Assembly (NCBI RefSeq): GCF_002368295.1
Contig: NZ_AP018248.1
Span: 558,001 to 622,000 of the forward strand
Direction: 5' to 3'
Length of the DNA: 64,000 nucleotides
DNA from: Tolypothrix tenuis PCC 7101
GTDB lineage: Bacteria; Cyanobacteriota; Cyanobacteriia; Cyanobacteriales; Nostocaceae
This document shows, piece by piece, positions 43,205 through 53,135 of the stretch (position 1 is the stretch's first letter; each line of letters starts with the position of its first letter). The position numbers and the translations under genes are program-made. The notes under the pieces are model-generated. The model did not search any database and was not told where the DNA came from. It saw nothing but the letters and a program-made list of their open reading frames with translations.

Positions 43205-43828
43205 GACTGTAGCCGACTAGTGTATGCGTCGGCTTATTATGCCACAATCTGTGTGCTTTGGTAGTAAGATTGCGTCAAATTTTACCTAGTTCATTTGTAT
43301 TAATTGCTGCTATACACAGTTTCAGCCCCAATATTTAGGTGTAGATATTGAGGCGATCGCCCCCCTTGTAGAGACGCGATTCATCCCGTCTTCTTTTCAC
43401 CATCGCGTCTTCTTCTCACCATTGCATAAGCTGCAAATCGCCAGAGATATAGTAACTCGTAGCGTTCAATCAACAAACTAACTGCGACCTATGACCAAGC
43501 AAGTTGAAAATATTGGTCAACTTCCAGATTTCAAAGACGATGGCAGAAAATTCACCAGCAAAAATAGCCTTCAATGCATAAAGCCTTAGAAATTTAGGTG
43601 TTATCTATACACAAAACTAATTTAGTCTCTAGTCTCTTGGTAGGATACTGTCAATTAGGGGCAAGACCCCCCACCCATATAAACGAGAGGTTCAGCCTCA
43701 ATAACTACTGCATTTTCAGACTGAGATGGGGAATTTAATTTGGCTGCACCCTTCCAGGTAATGCTACTCAGGCTTCATGCATATTGTGCGGAGAAAATTT
43801 TAACTTTTAATTGAGGATAGATGATTTC
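43205..43828. other. 624-bp intergenic region
   Basis: Holds a palindrome copy at 43372-43391 (agacgcgat/atcccgtct, one mismatch) next to a HIP1 octamer at 43353. A 32-codon open frame at 43491 (MTKQVENIGQLPDFK...) looks like a gene fragment at best. The rest should be the protease leader. Confidence 0.55.
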
Positions 43829-44791
43829 ATGACTACAAAAGCTATTTACAAACAATCTTTCGCGCTTTTTTTTGCAGGAATTTTGAGTGCTGTAGCTTTA
43901 GGGGGTTCGGTATCTGTGCAAGCACAAACAGAATCACAACCTAGTTCTCCTCCTAAATTTACAAAATTCCAACCAGGCAAATTAAAAATACAAGGTAATG
44001 GCAACCCATTCAAACCTTCGAGAATGAGACAGTCAGAAAAACCAACTGGAGGTAGAAGAGGAATTCCTGATGGTATAGACGATCGCATTCCGATGCTGAG
44101 TCGAGATTACCCTTGGTCTGCGATCGGTCGGGTACAAGGAACAACAACTGATGCCAAAAGTTACCATTGCACGGGTACTTTAATTGCTGATGATATAGTT
44201 TTGACTAATTCCCACTGTGTTATTGACCCAGAAACTCATCAACTCAGTAAAAAAATTCTATTTCTACCAAATGTCATCAATGGTGAAGTCAGCAATGAAA
44301 GAGATATCGCCACTGTAGATCAAGTGATTTATGGCACGGACTTTACTGGTGATAGCACGATAAATCAGACTCATGACTGGGCAATTATGAAAATTGATAA
44401 GCCTCTTGGTCGTAAGTACGGCTATTTAGGATGGAAATCTCTCCCAGCCAGCGCATTGATCAAAAATAAGGAAAAATTATTCTTTGTTGGCTACTCTGGT
44501 GATTTTCCTAACCCTGACAAGAAAGGTTATGAGTTCCTCACTGCTGGTAAAGGTTGGACTGCCGGATTTCAAGCCGGATGCAGTATTGTCAAAGAGGAGG
44601 ACGATGTATTATTTCATGATTGTGATACAGCTGGTGGTTCCTCCGGTGGGCCGATAATTGGTTTGATTGATGGGCAACCATATATTGTGGCCTTGAATAA
44701 TGCTGAAATTAAAAACACCAGAACTCATCAAGATGTCATCAACCTAGCCGTCAAAGTGTCTTTCCTGGATGAATTAGCAGGCAGTAAGTAA
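43829..44791 (+). CDS. secreted V8-like (trypsin-fold) serine endopeptidase
   Basis: 320 residues. A signal peptide (1 to about 32, basic then hydrophobic, ending SVQAQ) is followed by a low-complexity pro-region and the protease. The triad is H129 in LTNSHCV, D183 in HDWAIM and S272 in AGGSSGGP. Cys114/C130 and C251/C265 are placed for disulfides. This is the glutamyl endopeptidase (V8) branch of family S1. The ATG at 43829 is preferred, with GAGG 12 bases upstream; a TTG at 43811 is unlikely. It acts in the periplasm or outside the cell. Confidence 0.88.
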   Translation: MTTKAIYKQSFALFFAGILSAVALGGSVSVQAQTESQPSSPPKFTKFQPGKLKIQGNGNPFKPSRMRQSEKPTGGRRGIPDGIDDRIPMLSRDYPWSAIGRVQGTTTDAKSYHCTGTLIADDIVLTNSHCVIDPETHQLSKKILFLPNVINGEVSNERDIATVDQVIYGTDFTGDSTINQTHDWAIMKIDKPLGRKYGYLGWKSLPASALIKNKEKLFFVGYSGDFPNPDKKGYEFLTAGKGWTAGFQAGCSIVKEEDDVLFHDCDTAGGSSGGPIIGLIDGQPYIVALNNAEIKNTRTHQDVINLAVKVSFLDELAGSK

Positions 44792-45496
44792 ACTCAGGTA
44801 AATGGAATTATCTTAAAATATTGCTCTATTCCCGACGTAAAGTCGGGAAGCTGACAAATTTAAGCCTTCAGCAATCATAAAAACCATGATGCGATCGCCT
44901 GCAAATCTTGAGAAGGCAGCTAATCAAATAAGTACCTTTTTATACCCAAAATCCATTTGCGTGATTTGCGGTTTTCAAATCCCACCTCAGTAGATTACAT
45001 ATTTATTTACAATAGCTCTGTAAAATATTTGCATCCTCATACTTGTTTTTGCTTTATCCTTGATACTTGTGTCTAAAAATATGAGGAACTTTTGAGGAGT
45101 CATAATTATCTTATTTTGCTGTGCTTGTAAAATTCATCCGATAGCAGCTGAAGATAATTTGTGAAGGGAAAAAGCAACTCAAAATTAGTTTCATATATCT
45201 AGGTTGAAAATTACATAGTTAAAGTCAAAGTCAGAGTTCTGGGCTAGAACAACTTAATGGTAAGTTGAACAGTAGCCATATGTATTTACTTAAACTTGGG
45301 AAGAATGATTGACAGAATAATTAGAGGTGCTGATTTGTAAATTGTAGAAGCTAAATCTTCAATTTTGAGTGCTGAGTTTTCATGGAGGAATGGGGTTATA
45401 TGGTTATTACGATCCAATTCGGCTGTTACCTATATTTACCTCAAGTCTGCTGATTAATCCTGCAGTAATAATTTGAATACCTATTCCCACAGCACT
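44792..45496. other. 705-bp intergenic region
   Basis: Apart from the protease terminator at 44829 I see no feature. It probably contains the cyclase promoter. Confidence 0.5.
44829..44849 (+). terminator. hairpin after the protease gene
   Basis: Eight-base perfect arms ttcccgac/gtcgggaa with a five-base loop, 37 bp after the stop. No T-run follows, so terminator function is likely but not certain. Confidence 0.6.
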
Positions 45497-47848
45497 ATGA
45501 AATACCAGGTATTAGAGCGGATTTTTAATAAACCTTCCTTCCCACGTAAATTTGAACGCCTGGAACTCGATCATAATTTTCAGATTTTAGAGAATTCTGA
45601 GCAAGTACACAAGTTTGCCGAGCGACCAGAAGAGGTGATGCAAGGAAAGGATATTCGGCTAAGTTTCCCTGAATTTATAGGCATAGAAGATATTCTGGTA
45701 TCTATCCTTCAAGGAGAACAAGAATTATTTGAATTACCAGGCATTAGACGTTGCTTGGATAATAATCAGGAAATATATATAGATATATATGTAATTAGCG
45801 AAAAAGTCGAATTTAAATCTGCAAATCGTTTATTAATTCTGATTGAAGAAGTTACTGATAGATTAGCATTTGAACAGAAGTTAGCACAGAAATATCATGA
45901 AGCGAGTCTGCTATCAAGTACATTAATAGCATACAAGAATTACATGGAACAAGTTATTGGCTCAATGGCAGATGCCTTACTAGTAACAAGTAATTCGGGT
46001 AAAATAAAAAAGATTAATACAGCTACAAAAAAAATATTTGGTTTCACTGAAGCAGAATTAATAGGAAAATCAATTTCTTTGATCATAGATGATTATGCTT
46101 TATTCAAAAATATCCTCAAAAAATATTCCTTATCTCATCAAAAATCCTCAAATATCGAGGTGGTTTGTCGAACAAAAAAAGGAGAAAAGCTGTTAATAGC
46201 TTTTTCTTGCTCAGTTTTTCCTAATCATATAAATAGCTTAGAAGATATTGTCTATATTGGTCGGGATATTACTGCTCGTCAGCGTCGAGAACAGAGGATA
46301 TGCGCTCAGTATGCTATTACTAGGATACTCTCAGAATCCCAAAGCATAAAGGAGGCAATGCCAAAAATATTGCAAGCTATTTGCCAAACTATAGGTTGGG
46401 ATTTAGGAGAACTATGGACAGCAAATGAATATATCACTAGATCTATCAAACGGCAGAGTAATCATAATATAGTCCTGAGATGTGTAGAAATCTGGTCAAG
46501 TCGAGTAGTTTCTGTACGGGAGTTTAAAGCGATTACTTGGCAAACTACTTATAAAACTGGCGTAGGTTTACCAGGTCGAATTTGGGACAGACGTTCTCCA
46601 ATTTGGATTAAGGATATTGCAGATGATGATGACTTACTGCGATCGCAACCAGCCGCCACAGCTGGATTACACGCGGCGTTTGGTTTTCCCATTTTAGATG
46701 ATCGAGAAATTTTAGGAGTCATGGTTTTTTTCAATCAAGAAGTACAGCAAAAAGACATAGACTTCTTACAAATGATGGTTTCAATTGGGAACCAAATTGG
46801 TCATTTTATTAAATGTAAACAAACCGAAGCTGCTTTAGTAGAAAGTGAAGAAAGATATCGAGATTTATTTGAAAATGTTACCGATTTAATTCAGTCTGTA
46901 AATGCCTATGGTCGGTTTTTGTATGTCAATAAAGCCTGGCAAAAAACTCTAGGCTACAGCGAAGCTGAAATCGCTAATATGACGTTGTTTGATATTATTC
47001 ATCCTGATTTTCACCAACGCAGCCGTCAAAAGTTTTATAGCGTTATGTCAGGAGAAAAACTTGCACAAGTCCAAACCGCATTTATTACTAAAAATGGTCA
47101 AACGATATTTCTCGAAGGCAATATTAACTGTAAATTTGTTGAAGGAAAGCCAGTAGCGATTCGAGGGATTTTCCGCAATATAACTAAAAGGATACTAGCA
47201 CAAGCAGTACTATACAATCAAAAAGAACAAACTGAACGTTTATTAAGTAATATATCACCAGTAGATATTGCCATTTCCAGACCAGAAACAGGAGTAATTT
47301 CCAAAGATTTTGTTGAAGTTACAGTTTTGTTTGCAGATATCATTGGCTTAAGCGAAATTGCTGCTTCTATGAGTGCAATGCAATTGGTAAGCTTACTCAA
47401 TCCCATTTTTTCTGCTTTTGATAGTTTGAGTGAACGTTATAGTCTTCAGAAGATTCAGGCGATTAATGATGCTTATATAGTAATAGCTGGATTGCCAATG
47501 CAACGTACCGATCATGCTCAAGCGATCGCGCATATGGCTTTGGATATGCAAACTGCGATCGCCTTATTTAATAGCGAGCATCACCAGAACTTTAACATCC
47601 GGATCGGTATCCATACTGGCCCCTTAATTGTCAGTATGATGCAGGTACAAAAATTCGACTATCATCGTTGGGGAGAAACCGTAAACCTTGCTAGCTGTAT
47701 GGAATCACAGGGAATACCCGGACAGATTCAAGTATCACAAATTACTTACGAGCGTTTATCGAATGACTTTCTTTTAGAAAAGCGGGGTGAAATTGAAATT
47801 ACAGGAAAAGGTTTTATGAGCGCTTATCTTTTGCTTGGGCGACAATAA
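45497..47848 (+). CDS. PAS-GAF-PAS class III nucleotide cyclase with substituted active-site residues
   Basis: 783 residues from the ATG used here; a TTG at 45473 adds eight. The order is an N-terminal sensor-like region, a PAS domain (about 145-262), a GAF domain (about 268-440), a second PAS (about 452-570) and a class III cyclase domain (about 605-783). Both metal aspartates are present (D614 in VLFADIIG, D658 in INDAYIV), and so is the transition-state Asn (N730). The base-selecting Lys is Gln654, the base-selecting Asp is His723 (YHRWG), and the transition-state Arg is Cys734 (NLASCMES). It is therefore either inactive or makes something other than ordinary cAMP. No membrane segment. Confidence 0.88.
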   Translation: MKYQVLERIFNKPSFPRKFERLELDHNFQILENSEQVHKFAERPEEVMQGKDIRLSFPEFIGIEDILVSILQGEQELFELPGIRRCLDNNQEIYIDIYVISEKVEFKSANRLLILIEEVTDRLAFEQKLAQKYHEASLLSSTLIAYKNYMEQVIGSMADALLVTSNSGKIKKINTATKKIFGFTEAELIGKSISLIIDDYALFKNILKKYSLSHQKSSNIEVVCRTKKGEKLLIAFSCSVFPNHINSLEDIVYIGRDITARQRREQRICAQYAITRILSESQSIKEAMPKILQAICQTIGWDLGELWTANEYITRSIKRQSNHNIVLRCVEIWSSRVVSVREFKAITWQTTYKTGVGLPGRIWDRRSPIWIKDIADDDDLLRSQPAATAGLHAAFGFPILDDREILGVMVFFNQEVQQKDIDFLQMMVSIGNQIGHFIKCKQTEAALVESEERYRDLFENVTDLIQSVNAYGRFLYVNKAWQKTLGYSEAEIANMTLFDIIHPDFHQRSRQKFYSVMSGEKLAQVQTAFITKNGQTIFLEGNINCKFVEGKPVAIRGIFRNITKRILAQAVLYNQKEQTERLLSNISPVDIAISRPETGVISKDFVEVTVLFADIIGLSEIAASMSAMQLVSLLNPIFSAFDSLSERYSLQKIQAINDAYIVIAGLPMQRTDHAQAIAHMALDMQTAIALFNSEHHQNFNIRIGIHTGPLIVSMMQVQKFDYHRWGETVNLASCMESQGIPGQIQVSQITYERLSNDFLLEKRGEIEITGKGFMSAYLLLGRQ

Positions 47849-47931
47849 TTATATTTAGATATGATTTTTATAGATAGTCATTCTATGTATGACTAACTTG
47901 ATAATAAAATTAGCAACATAATTATTTAATT

Positions 47932-48102
47932 TCACTTAATCTTGGCTTTAATTTGTTGATTGGCAAGATTTTCTTCTTCATCAATTTTACTTTGTTTCTC
48001 TGAGTTTAAATTAATTTCGTATAGCAATCTACCAACAAATAGCGCTAGAGGAATACTTAAGATTACCCAAAGGCAAACAATAATTACCAATGTAGAAATC
48101 AT
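47932..48102 (-). CDS. small membrane protein, 56 residues
   Basis: An ATG at 48102 opens a 56-codon frame ending in TGA at 47932. Residues 1-27 (MISTLVIIVCLWVILSIPLA and on) form one clear membrane helix. The rest is highly charged (NLNSEKQSKIDEEENL, then lysines). This build is common for real small membrane proteins. I do not recognise a family, and the ribosome-binding site is weak. It converges with the cyclase gene. Confidence 0.5.
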   Translation of the reverse strand: MISTLVIIVCLWVILSIPLALFVGRLLYEINLNSEKQSKIDEEENLANQQIKAKIK

Positions 48103-49263
48103 CAGAATAAAAATAAATAAATTTTGTCAAGTTCAAGATAGCACAATCATCGAAAAAAGACCCTGCTATGGCATTCCTATTTCATTTGTGAAAAAAAACA
48201 AAGTTCATTTTTATATCCTTCTTGCCTGTTGCCCGTTACCTGTTCCCTGCCTTAATGAGTGATTCTCACAACTCATATAGGATTGCTATATGACAGATGT
48301 TATCCAATATGAGATGTTGTTGCGAGTCTTAGGAGCAAAAGCTCTCAGCAGACTCTTATGCTTTAATCTGCTGTAATTCTCCCAATAAATAGTTATAGTC
48401 TACAGCCAGGAAGAGAAAAACTCCTTTACCTGGTTTGTTTTTCTCCGTATTTATTGAGAGATTATCCTTTCCGAATCGGGCATTCTTATGCTAGCCTATC
48501 GTTTGTGAATAGAAAGTCTTCCTTGAGCTAAATTCAAAAAGCCTATTCTGCCATCAGTATTTATAGACTTGCCTACAATTATTTGTTGAAAAACTCAAGC
48601 AACTTCAAAGGGTTTATTGGCTGAATTCATATTAACGGTAAGCTATACTATCTCATTTTAAGGCTAAGAAGTTGTTTAAAAAGTGATTGGCTGTAATTTT
48701 AAGCAGTTATGAATTCCCCCAACCCCCTTGAACAGGGGGCAAAAACCTCTTAAATTTCCCTTTTTAAGGGGGAGCCACTGCGCTCTTAGTGGTTCGCTCT
48801 TCAGAGCAAGTGGCGTGGATTTAGGGGGATCTAAAACGTTTTGCTACTAACTAGAGGACTTTTAAAAAATGCTCCAAGATCAATGAAGAGCAACTGCAGA
48901 TAATTCATAAATTTTATTCAATATCATGGGTACTCAATAGTAATTTCTAGCCTGGCGCGATCGCCAGCTAGCTAGAAGCTCTAATATAGTACTTTTGCAC
49001 TATTTATATGACCTTTAGGTAGGTTATTGCTTTCCTCCATTTTGAGGTGGTAAATTTCCAGGGTTTATTCAAGATTTATCTTCAGCTATTTGTTCCAGCA
49101 AAATTGGGCAAACTAAATCATCAGCAAAGTGCAAAATCGTACAAAGATCAGGGTAACTCTACCAATTTTGTTGAATAAATTGAAATTTTAAAACGTAAAA
49201 CCTACAACCTGTGTCTTAAACAGGAATCACCCACGATTTTTGGACATTGGAGCCAAATTTTCT
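48103..49263. other. 1161-bp intergenic region with a composite repeat
   Basis: Upstream of the kinase at 49264. The only structured part is the repeat at 48711-48832; the remainder shows no ORF or RNA that I can support. Confidence 0.5.
48711..48832. repeat. composite palindromic repeat, possible MITE
   Basis: About 120 bp bounded by gaattccccc on the left and gggggatct on the right. It contains inner hairpins: ccccct/aggggg at 48722-48739 and gctctt/aagagc-like arms around 48783-48806. Similar C-run/G-run elements are common between cyanobacterial genes. No transposase is linked. Confidence 0.55.
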
Positions 49264-50799
49264 ATGCCAGATCCCAACATTGGTCGCCTACTTAGCAAAC
49301 GCTACCAGCTTCAAGAGTTAATTGGTACTGGAGCAATGGGCCGAGTTTATCGTGCTAAGGATGTTTTGTTGGGAGGAGTACCTGTAGCAGTGAAGTTCCT
49401 GGCTTTGTCAATTCAAAATGAAAAAATGCGATTGCAAGAACGTTTTGAGACTGAAGCTAAAACTTGTGCCTTACTAGGACAAAAAAGTATTCATATTGTC
49501 CGAGTGATGGACTATGGTTTAGACGACAAGAACACACCGTTCTATGTCATGGAATATCTACAAGGAGAAAGTTTAAGCAATATTATTCGCCTACAAAATC
49601 TGTCTGTACCACGATTTTTGAGTATGGCGCGTCAGATTTGTTTGGGGTTACAGTGCGCCCATGATGGCATTTTGGTTGATGGCCATATTTATCCAATTAT
49701 CCATCGCGATATTAAGCCCAGTAATATGTTGGTGATACAAGATGCCAGTTTTGGAGAATTGGTGAAGGTTCTCGATTTTGGGATTGCCAAGTTACTCCAA
49801 TCAGATGGTAATGTTACTAACTATTATTTAGGGACGTTGGCTTATTCTTCTCCAGAGCAAATGGAGGGTAAAGAATTAGATAATCGCTCTGATATTTATA
49901 GTTTGGGCGTGATGATGTTTGAAATGCTCACAGGTAAGATGCCGTTGGTACCAACGACTTCCTCTTTTGGAGCATGGTATAAAGTGCATCGTCATCAAGA
50001 GCCAATTGCTTTTGCAGAAGCAGCGCCAGCTTTACAATTACCGAAGGCACTGGAGGATTTAGTTAAGAATTGCCTTGCTAAAGCACCAAGCGATCGCCCG
50101 CAAAATATCAGTGAAATCCTCGAGATTTTATCAGATATTGAACACCATTTTCATACGCGCCTGTCTTTACCACAAACTGATGCGGTGGCTGATGTGATGA
50201 TGGCTAAATCGGAGCCTGAGTCACAAACAAAAGGTAATTCCCAAATATCTGGCGCTAGTAGTGAAATTCCTGCTATCTATTCTTGGCCTAAAAATAAACC
50301 AATAGCTGATATTGTCTTTCCCCAACCCATCCGCACTAATGCTGGGGTTGCACCTTCCCTGTGGGTGATGCTACCGCAAGAGGAAATTCAAAAGCGCTTA
50401 GTTTGTAAACGTTACAATCAATTTTTATTTATTACTGTTCCCCATCCTATGGCTCTGTGGATTACAGTACTCTACAATCGTCAACATGGTGCTAAATGGT
50501 TACCTTACTACCTAGATCTCAAAACTAATCTGGGGCAAGAAATAGCCAATCTCATGGGGCAAACAGGTTCTTATCGCTTGTTATTTTTTGCTAGGGAGTT
50601 CCCAGGTAGCTGTTCTCATATGCTAGTTTCTACTATAGCGCCAGCCCAATGTCAAAAGCTGCTAGAGTGGGTCAATAGCAGTCGAGTTATGGTTTCTTCG
50701 GCTGAACCGCAAATGAGTAAAACGCTTCTCAAACGCGAGTATGAAAAAATTAAGCCGATGATTCTGGCAAAGCTAGAAGGAATGAATACTAATTCCTGA
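49264..50799 (+). CDS. Ser/Thr protein kinase (cytoplasmic, with C-terminal extension)
   Basis: 511 residues from the ATG at 49264; a TTG at 49240 is rejected because MPDPNIGRLLSKRYQL is a natural N-terminus. The kinase domain (about 14-290) is complete: GTGAMGRVY (21-29), VAVK with K44, HRD (147-149) in IIHRDIKPSN and DFG (171-173). The C-terminal 200 residues have no membrane helix and are of unknown fold. Hanks-type kinases of this group occur in several copies in filamentous cyanobacteria. Substrate unknown. It is monocistronic. Confidence 0.9.
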   Translation: MPDPNIGRLLSKRYQLQELIGTGAMGRVYRAKDVLLGGVPVAVKFLALSIQNEKMRLQERFETEAKTCALLGQKSIHIVRVMDYGLDDKNTPFYVMEYLQGESLSNIIRLQNLSVPRFLSMARQICLGLQCAHDGILVDGHIYPIIHRDIKPSNMLVIQDASFGELVKVLDFGIAKLLQSDGNVTNYYLGTLAYSSPEQMEGKELDNRSDIYSLGVMMFEMLTGKMPLVPTTSSFGAWYKVHRHQEPIAFAEAAPALQLPKALEDLVKNCLAKAPSDRPQNISEILEILSDIEHHFHTRLSLPQTDAVADVMMAKSEPESQTKGNSQISGASSEIPAIYSWPKNKPIADIVFPQPIRTNAGVAPSLWVMLPQEEIQKRLVCKRYNQFLFITVPHPMALWITVLYNRQHGAKWLPYYLDLKTNLGQEIANLMGQTGSYRLLFFAREFPGSCSHMLVSTIAPAQCQKLLEWVNSSRVMVSSAEPQMSKTLLKREYEKIKPMILAKLEGMNTNS

Positions 50800-51212
50800 T
50801 TTGTAATTTACGTAACTTATGTATTATTAAAAGTGTATCAAATATTTGTGTTAACTTTTGTTAATAAAAATCTATATATAGTTGTAAGTTGTATTTAGAA
50901 AAAATATAATGGGCTACGGTAAGACTTGGAGAATCGAATTTTGTATGAATATCTACAAAAAATACATTGTAGTGTTTACAAAGTGAAGTAGATTCTCAAG
51001 AAGTATAGATAATTATCCTTATTGGTAGCTGACAGTAAATTAGCTGCGCTAATGTTCATAGTGAATTTAGCCTCAAGGCTCCAATAAATTGTCTTTGTGT
51101 TGTCAAGTTTAGAGATTGCCTATCGAAGTTGACGCCCCGGCATCCCCAGCTCCTTTCCTCCTTGGAACCGAGCAAGAGAAGGAGGTCGCCCACTGCGACA
51201 TTAGAAAAGAAT
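50800..51212. other. 413-bp gap between the kinase and nblA
   Basis: AT-rich until about 51130, then a GC-richer piece with ctcctt (51150-51155) and aaggag (51179-51184), a weak inverted repeat that may end nblA transcription. No ORF supported. Confidence 0.5.
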
Positions 51213-51410
51213 CTATGCCAAAGTGGAGCCTGAATCTAAGCCCCATTGGTGCTTAAGTAACTCTTGGTATGTTGCTTCACGTACTACCATTTGCTCATAC
51301 AGCTTAACTAAAAAGTCTTTAGCTTGGTCATGGCTCATGTGCTGTACTTGAGTAGCGAAAGAGCGGATGCTGAATTGTTGTTCTAAGGATAATTCGATTG
51401 GGTTACTCAT
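51213..51410 (-). CDS. nblA: phycobilisome degradation protein NblA
   Basis: Small helical adaptor, 65 residues, that binds phycobiliproteins and delivers them to Clp protease during nutrient starvation. The sequence MSNPIELSLEQQFSIRSFAT, followed by QVQHMSHDQAKDFLVKLYEQMVVRE, is standard NblA. The ATG at 51410 has GGAG seven bases upstream. The 976-bp region upstream is long for such a small gene and probably carries nitrogen- or stress-responsive control. I did not find a clear GTA-N8-TAC NtcA site in it. Confidence 0.95.
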   Translation of the reverse strand: MSNPIELSLEQQFSIRSFATQVQHMSHDQAKDFLVKLYEQMVVREATYQELLKHQWGLDSGSTLA

Positions 51411-52386
51411 ATTTAACTCCAAAAAGAAACGCGTAAAGGTTATGTTTGTTTAGGTTGCAGAAGCTGTAAAAGTAAAATCCTTGGGACTGGACTTCGTTAC
51501 ACTTTTGTTCTTCTGATATTAAGAAAGATAACAATTGTTTGACGAATTGCCCACCCCTAATGGATTGATTTTGCCCACTAACTTATGGGTTAGTTTGTGG
51601 TTGGCTGATCTACAACCTAAGTCTACTGGTATAGAACCGAAGTCTACCTCGGTAGTTTTCGCTTGTTTTGGCTGTTGATAAACCCTATTGGGTTAAACGC
51701 CTCAATTCCCCTACTATCTCGTTTAACACAAGATTAAATGAGAAGTGAAAGGAGTTGGCGTAAATTATATTCGCTATACCGCATTAAGCGCAAGATGTCA
51801 ATTTGACAAATTGTGCAATTTCCGCATCCTTCTGGTCAGTTGGAAGCTTAAAAACATTTTTATCAAGTAGTAAATAGGAAAAATGCTCAGGCTGAACAAT
51901 TGCTGAGTATATTTACCAAAAATGGTCAGGAGAACATAGGAAAGGCGAAAGAGGACAAGAAAAACCTTTAACCCTTAGCTATTTACTCTCATTCCCCGTC
52001 TACAAATCTTGCTGTTGAAAATTCGGAATTTTAACATAGCAATTTAGGATTTTAGATGATTTTTAGCTTCAGCCGGACTGTGGAGGTAACTAATCTAAAA
52101 TCTCGAAGCAGTGTTTTTTGTTGGGCTAGTACAGTTCGGCGGAAATAAACCACCGATTTCAAATCAACGAAACCCTTACAGCGTATTCATTTTGAATTTT
52201 GAATCAACCTTGCGGTACTAGTATAGTCAATCTCAAAAATGCTCAGGACTGACTCTTGGTGCTGGCGTAGGCTCTAGCAACCCTTATTTTAAGCTAGCTG
52301 ATGCTTAACATCTGTGTTTGCAACAAAAGCCTTTGAAGCTTCGCTAGCGCACACCTCAAAATTCAAATTGTTTGACTTTGATGTCG
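51411..52386. other. 976-bp upstream region of nblA
   Basis: No ORF supported. Near 51620-51660 an octamer aagtctac occurs twice, with TACC/GGTA arms. The region also contains the 3' side of the PP2C gene. It is a candidate long regulatory region or a place for an unrecognised small RNA. Confidence 0.45.
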
Positions 52387-53118
52387 TTAATTGTCCTCTA
52401 CTGCAACGAGCGCGACGGTAATATTATCATGTCCGCCGTGAGCTTTAGCAGCCTCAACTAGAGAGTAAGCAGCCTTATCTAAGACAGAGTTGTCTTGCAG
52501 ACAGTCAGCAATTTTTTGATCTGCTAATTCTTCTGTGAGACCATCACTGCATAAAAGTAAGCGATCGCCTACCATCAAGTCTATTGGTTGCACGTCAATT
52601 TGATGTAAGTCCTCGCGCCCTAAACACCTTGATAAAACATGACGAAAGGGATGAACCCGTGCTTCTTCAAAAGTAATATCGCCTAGTTTAATTGCTCTGG
52701 CGACCCAAGTATGATCTTCTGTGATTTGTTCTAAATGTGAGCCGCGCCAGCGATAAAGCCGGGAGTCGCCAACATGGGCGCACCAAGGAGACTCGGATTC
52801 TCGGAAAACCACAACTACAGCTGTTGTCCCCATATCAGCACGTTCTGGAGCATTTTGCTGATCCTGCAAAATTGCTTCATTAGCACGCCACAAAGCTTGT
52901 ACTAGTAATTCTTGAGCAGACTGAGAAGTTTGCCAATTTTGTGCTAAGTAAGCTTGAATTTCTTGCGTAGCGATGCGACTAGCTTCCTCTCCGCCTGCAT
53001 GACCACCCATCCCATCAGCAACGATACAAAATCGTTTCTCTGGGTCGATATAATATGCATCTTGGTTATTAGAACGAATCAGTCCCGGATCGCTAAGACC
53101 CGCGAAGTTAAGTTTCAT
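52387..53118 (-). CDS. PP2C-family Ser/Thr protein phosphatase
   Basis: 243-residue metal-dependent phosphatase. Metal-binding motifs are visible in order: RSNNQDAYYI (D20), VADGMGGHAGGE (D35, G36), GDSRLYRW, LLLCSDGLTEEL and GGHDNITVALV. The length matches a bare PP2C domain of the bacterial PrpC/PphA group. It follows the ABC1 kinase gene by 17 bp on the same strand, so the two are co-transcribed. It could reverse the action of a Ser/Thr kinase encoded elsewhere in the window, which is inference. Confidence 0.93.
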   Translation of the reverse strand: MKLNFAGLSDPGLIRSNNQDAYYIDPEKRFCIVADGMGGHAGGEEASRIATQEIQAYLAQNWQTSQSAQELLVQALWRANEAILQDQQNAPERADMGTTAVVVVFRESESPWCAHVGDSRLYRWRGSHLEQITEDHTWVARAIKLGDITFEEARVHPFRHVLSRCLGREDLHQIDVQPIDLMVGDRLLLCSDGLTEELADQKIADCLQDNSVLDKAAYSLVEAAKAHGGHDNITVALVAVEDN

Positions 53119-53135
53119 AAATTTTTACTGCAACA

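Noticed and set aside
43491..43589. 32-codon frame in the gap before the protease
   Set aside because: Too short, without a ribosome-binding site or recognisable features; noted only as a possible gene fragment.
47960..48262. Plus-strand ORF of 100 residues after the cyclase
   Set aside because: It overlaps the better minus-strand membrane-protein frame, has no ribosome-binding site, and its composition looks random.
51411..52386. NtcA site (GTA-N8-TAC) in the nblA upstream region
   Set aside because: I looked for the pattern and found only GTA/TAC pairs with wrong spacing.
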